The notes under the pieces: generated by a model | Databases searched by the model: none | What the model saw: the letters and a program-made list of their open reading frames with translations, nothing else | Told to the model about the DNA's origin: nothing | Shown here: in pieces, positions 12,205 to 13,684 of the stretch | Position numbering within the stretch: the stretch's first letter is position 1 | Layout of the letters: the number at the start of each line of letters is the position of its first letter | Made by a program: the position numbers and the translations under genes | Source: Bacillota bacterium | GTDB lineage: Bacteria > Bacillota > Clostridia > Christensenellales > Borkfalkiaceae | NCBI GenBank assembly: GCA_023403375.1 | Contig: JAEYEN010000066.1 | Coordinates: forward strand, 1 to 13,684 | DNA: 13,684 nt | Direction: 5' to 3'

Positions 12205-13684
12205 TATAATTCACCTTTTATTTTTTCTGCAAGGTCTATTAAGATATTGAACGCCTGTATGGGAGATAAAGAATTTATATCCAAATCTTTAATAATTTTT
12301 TCCGTTTCGGAAAGCGTCGGACAGTCGCTCGTCGCCGCCGCTTCAACGCTACCGTTATATTTTGTAATATCTCTCTTTTCAAGTTCTTTCAGAATCTGTT
12401 TTGCACGGGAAGTAAGTTCTTTTTTTACTCCCGCAAGTTCGGCAACTTCTATACCAAAACTCTTGTTTGCACCGCCTCTCATTATTTTTCTGATAAAAGC
12501 AATACCGTTGTTAAGTTCTTTGACGGCTATTTTATAGTTTTTAACACCGTCAAGTTTCCCTTCTAATTCAGTAAGTTCGTGATAATGAGTAGCAAACATA
12601 GTTTTTGCTTTAACGTGGTTTGTCAGATATTCCACAACCGCCCACGCAATACTAAGCCCATCGAAAGTACTTGTTCCCCTACCGATTTCGTCAAGAACAA
12701 GCAAACTATCTTCGGTTGCGTTATTTATAATAGTTGCAACTTCCGACATTTCCACCATAAACGTACTCTGGTCCGAGATAAGATTATCACTTGCGCCAAT
12801 ACGCGTAAATATCTTGTCCGTCAGCGGTATTTCCGCCTTTTCCGCAGGAACAAACGAACCTATATGCGCCATCAAAACGATAAGCGCAACCTGCCGCATA
12901 TACGTGCTTTTACCGGCCATGTTCGGGCCCGTTATTATCATCGTCCTGTTCTCGCCGTTGTCAAGCAAAACGTCGTTCGGTACAAATCTCTGCTTGATTA
13001 TTTTCTCTACCACGGGATGTCTGCCCGCGGTAATTGAAAGTTGCGCGCCCTTATCCATAATTTGGGGCATAACGTAATCGTTCTCTTTTGCAACGCGCGA
13101 CAAGCACAACAAAACGTCTAACGTTGCAAGCGCGTCGGAAGTAGTTTTCAAATCGTCAATTCTTGCCGAAAGAGTTTCCTTTATTTCGTCAAATAATTTT
13201 AGTTCCAGATTCAGCGCCTTTTCGCCGCTACTTAAAATATCGCTCTCTAACTGTTTAAGCTCGGCGGTAACAAATCTTTCGGCATTTGCCAAAGTCTGAC
13301 GTCTTTCAAAATCGTACGGAACCAAATCTTTAAACGAGTTGGTAACTTCAAAACTGTATCCGAAAACCCTGTTATATTTTATTTTTAGGTTTTTTATCCC
13401 CGTTCTTTCACGTTCTCTGTTCTCCAAATCGAGCAACAGGTTTTCGCCGTTTTTCTTTAATTCGCGGTATTTATCAAGTTCTGCGTTATATCCACTTTTA
13501 ATAAACTCGCCGTCTTTTGCCGTCGGCGGGCAATTCTCTTTTTCTATCGCACTGTCTAAAAGCGCAACGATGTCCCCGAAATCTTTTAAGTCGCCTGAAA
13601 TATCCGTTATTATTTTTGCAGGTATCCCCGTCAACTGGAATTTTACCGACGGCAGATTATTTAACGACCCCGAAAGCGCCATAC
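12204..13684 (-). CDS. mutS: MutS, mismatch recognition ATPase (5' end missing)
   Basis: The visible 493 or so residues are the C-terminal part of a protein normally about 850-900 residues long; the frame is open at the window edge and the Met near 13682 is internal. It binds mismatched DNA as a dimer and recruits MutL. Seen from residue 1 of the visible part: the end of the lever and clamp regions (about 30-200, with NRVFGYSFEVTNSFKDLVP), Walker A GPNMAGKST (252-260), STFMVEMSE (306-314), Walker B LLVLDEIGRGTSTFDG (D331, E332) and the ATHYHEL switch (364-370). GGANKSFGIEVAELAG (403-418) and the helix LSPIQAFNILIDLAEKIK (472-489) follow. It is the first visible gene of the mutS-mutL-miaA-ynbB operon. 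Confidence 0.96.
   Translation of the reverse strand, partial: MALSGSLNNLPSVKFQLTGIPAKIITDISGDLKDFGDIVALLDSAIEKENCPPTAKDGEFIKSGYNAELDKYRELKKNGENLLLDLENRERERTGIKNLKIKYNRVFGYSFEVTNSFKDLVPYDFERRQTLANAERFVTAELKQLESDILSSGEKALNLELKLFDEIKETLSARIDDLKTTSDALATLDVLLCLSRVAKENDYVMPQIMDKGAQLSITAGRHPVVEKIIKQRFVPNDVLLDNGENRTMIITGPNMAGKSTYMRQVALIVLMAHIGSFVPAEKAEIPLTDKIFTRIGASDNLISDQSTFMVEMSEVATIINNATEDSLLVLDEIGRGTSTFDGLSIAWAVVEYLTNHVKAKTMFATHYHELTELEGKLDGVKNYKIAVKELNNGIAFIRKIMRGGANKSFGIEVAELAGVKKELTSRAKQILKELEKRDITKYNGSVEAAATSDCPTLSETEKIIKDLDINSLSPIQAFNILIDLAEKIKGEL

Noticed and set aside
1..13684. tRNA, rRNA, CRISPR array or insertion sequence
   Set aside because: Nothing on either strand showed the conserved tRNA arms, regular repeat-spacer units or transposase motifs; a dedicated search could still find a weak case.

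Overview
The window looks like a chromosomal segment from a low-GC Firmicute of the Clostridia type. The grounds are an A/T-rich sequence, Gram-positive-style promoters (TTGACA/TATAAT with 17-bp spacers), a Bacillus/Clostridium-type LexA box, a nuclease-type MutL, and a conserved clostridial gene order: scpA-scpB, a YtfI-like membrane protein, ytfJ, a D,D-carboxypeptidase and rluB, then lexA near mutS-mutL-miaA-ynbB. The presence of ytfJ suggests a spore-forming ancestry. No species can be named from the sequence alone.

Left block (1-3770, plus strand): the last codons of a probable scpA overlap scpB (SMC-ScpAB chromosome condensation), which ends at a terminator hairpin. A second run follows: a YtfI-like membrane protein, ytfJ (GerW family), a DacF/DacB-type carboxypeptidase and the 23S rRNA pseudouridine synthase rluB. 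The genes overlap or nearly touch and finish at a strong hairpin shared with the converging gene. The spmA-spmB pair often found between the carboxypeptidase and rluB in spore formers is absent.

Middle block (3866-8153): a minus-strand gene encodes an unusual PadR-type regulator fused through a long acidic linker to four predicted membrane helices. A 582-bp, very A/T-rich intergenic region separates it from a divergent tyrosine recombinase. That region holds hairpins, a 14-bp palindrome, short direct repeats and an 11-6-11 inverted repeat shaped like a Xer recombination site. Next come a 55-residue cysteine-motif protein on the minus strand and lexA on the plus strand. These two diverge from a 146-bp region carrying two well-formed promoters and a LexA box on the lexA -35 element. 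The recombinase and lexA both appear to be transcribed from their own start codon (leaderless).

Right block (8118-13684, minus strand): mutS (5' end outside the window), mutL, miaA and a PLP enzyme of the YnbB/methionine gamma-lyase family form one tightly overlapping operon. It ends at a bidirectional terminator shared with lexA. hfq, often located between miaA and ynbB in relatives, is absent. Overall the window joins chromosome maintenance, cell wall/spore functions, RNA modification, mismatch repair and the SOS switch. The least explained parts are the membrane PadR protein, the recombinase with its repeat-rich upstream region, and the small Cys protein beside lexA.
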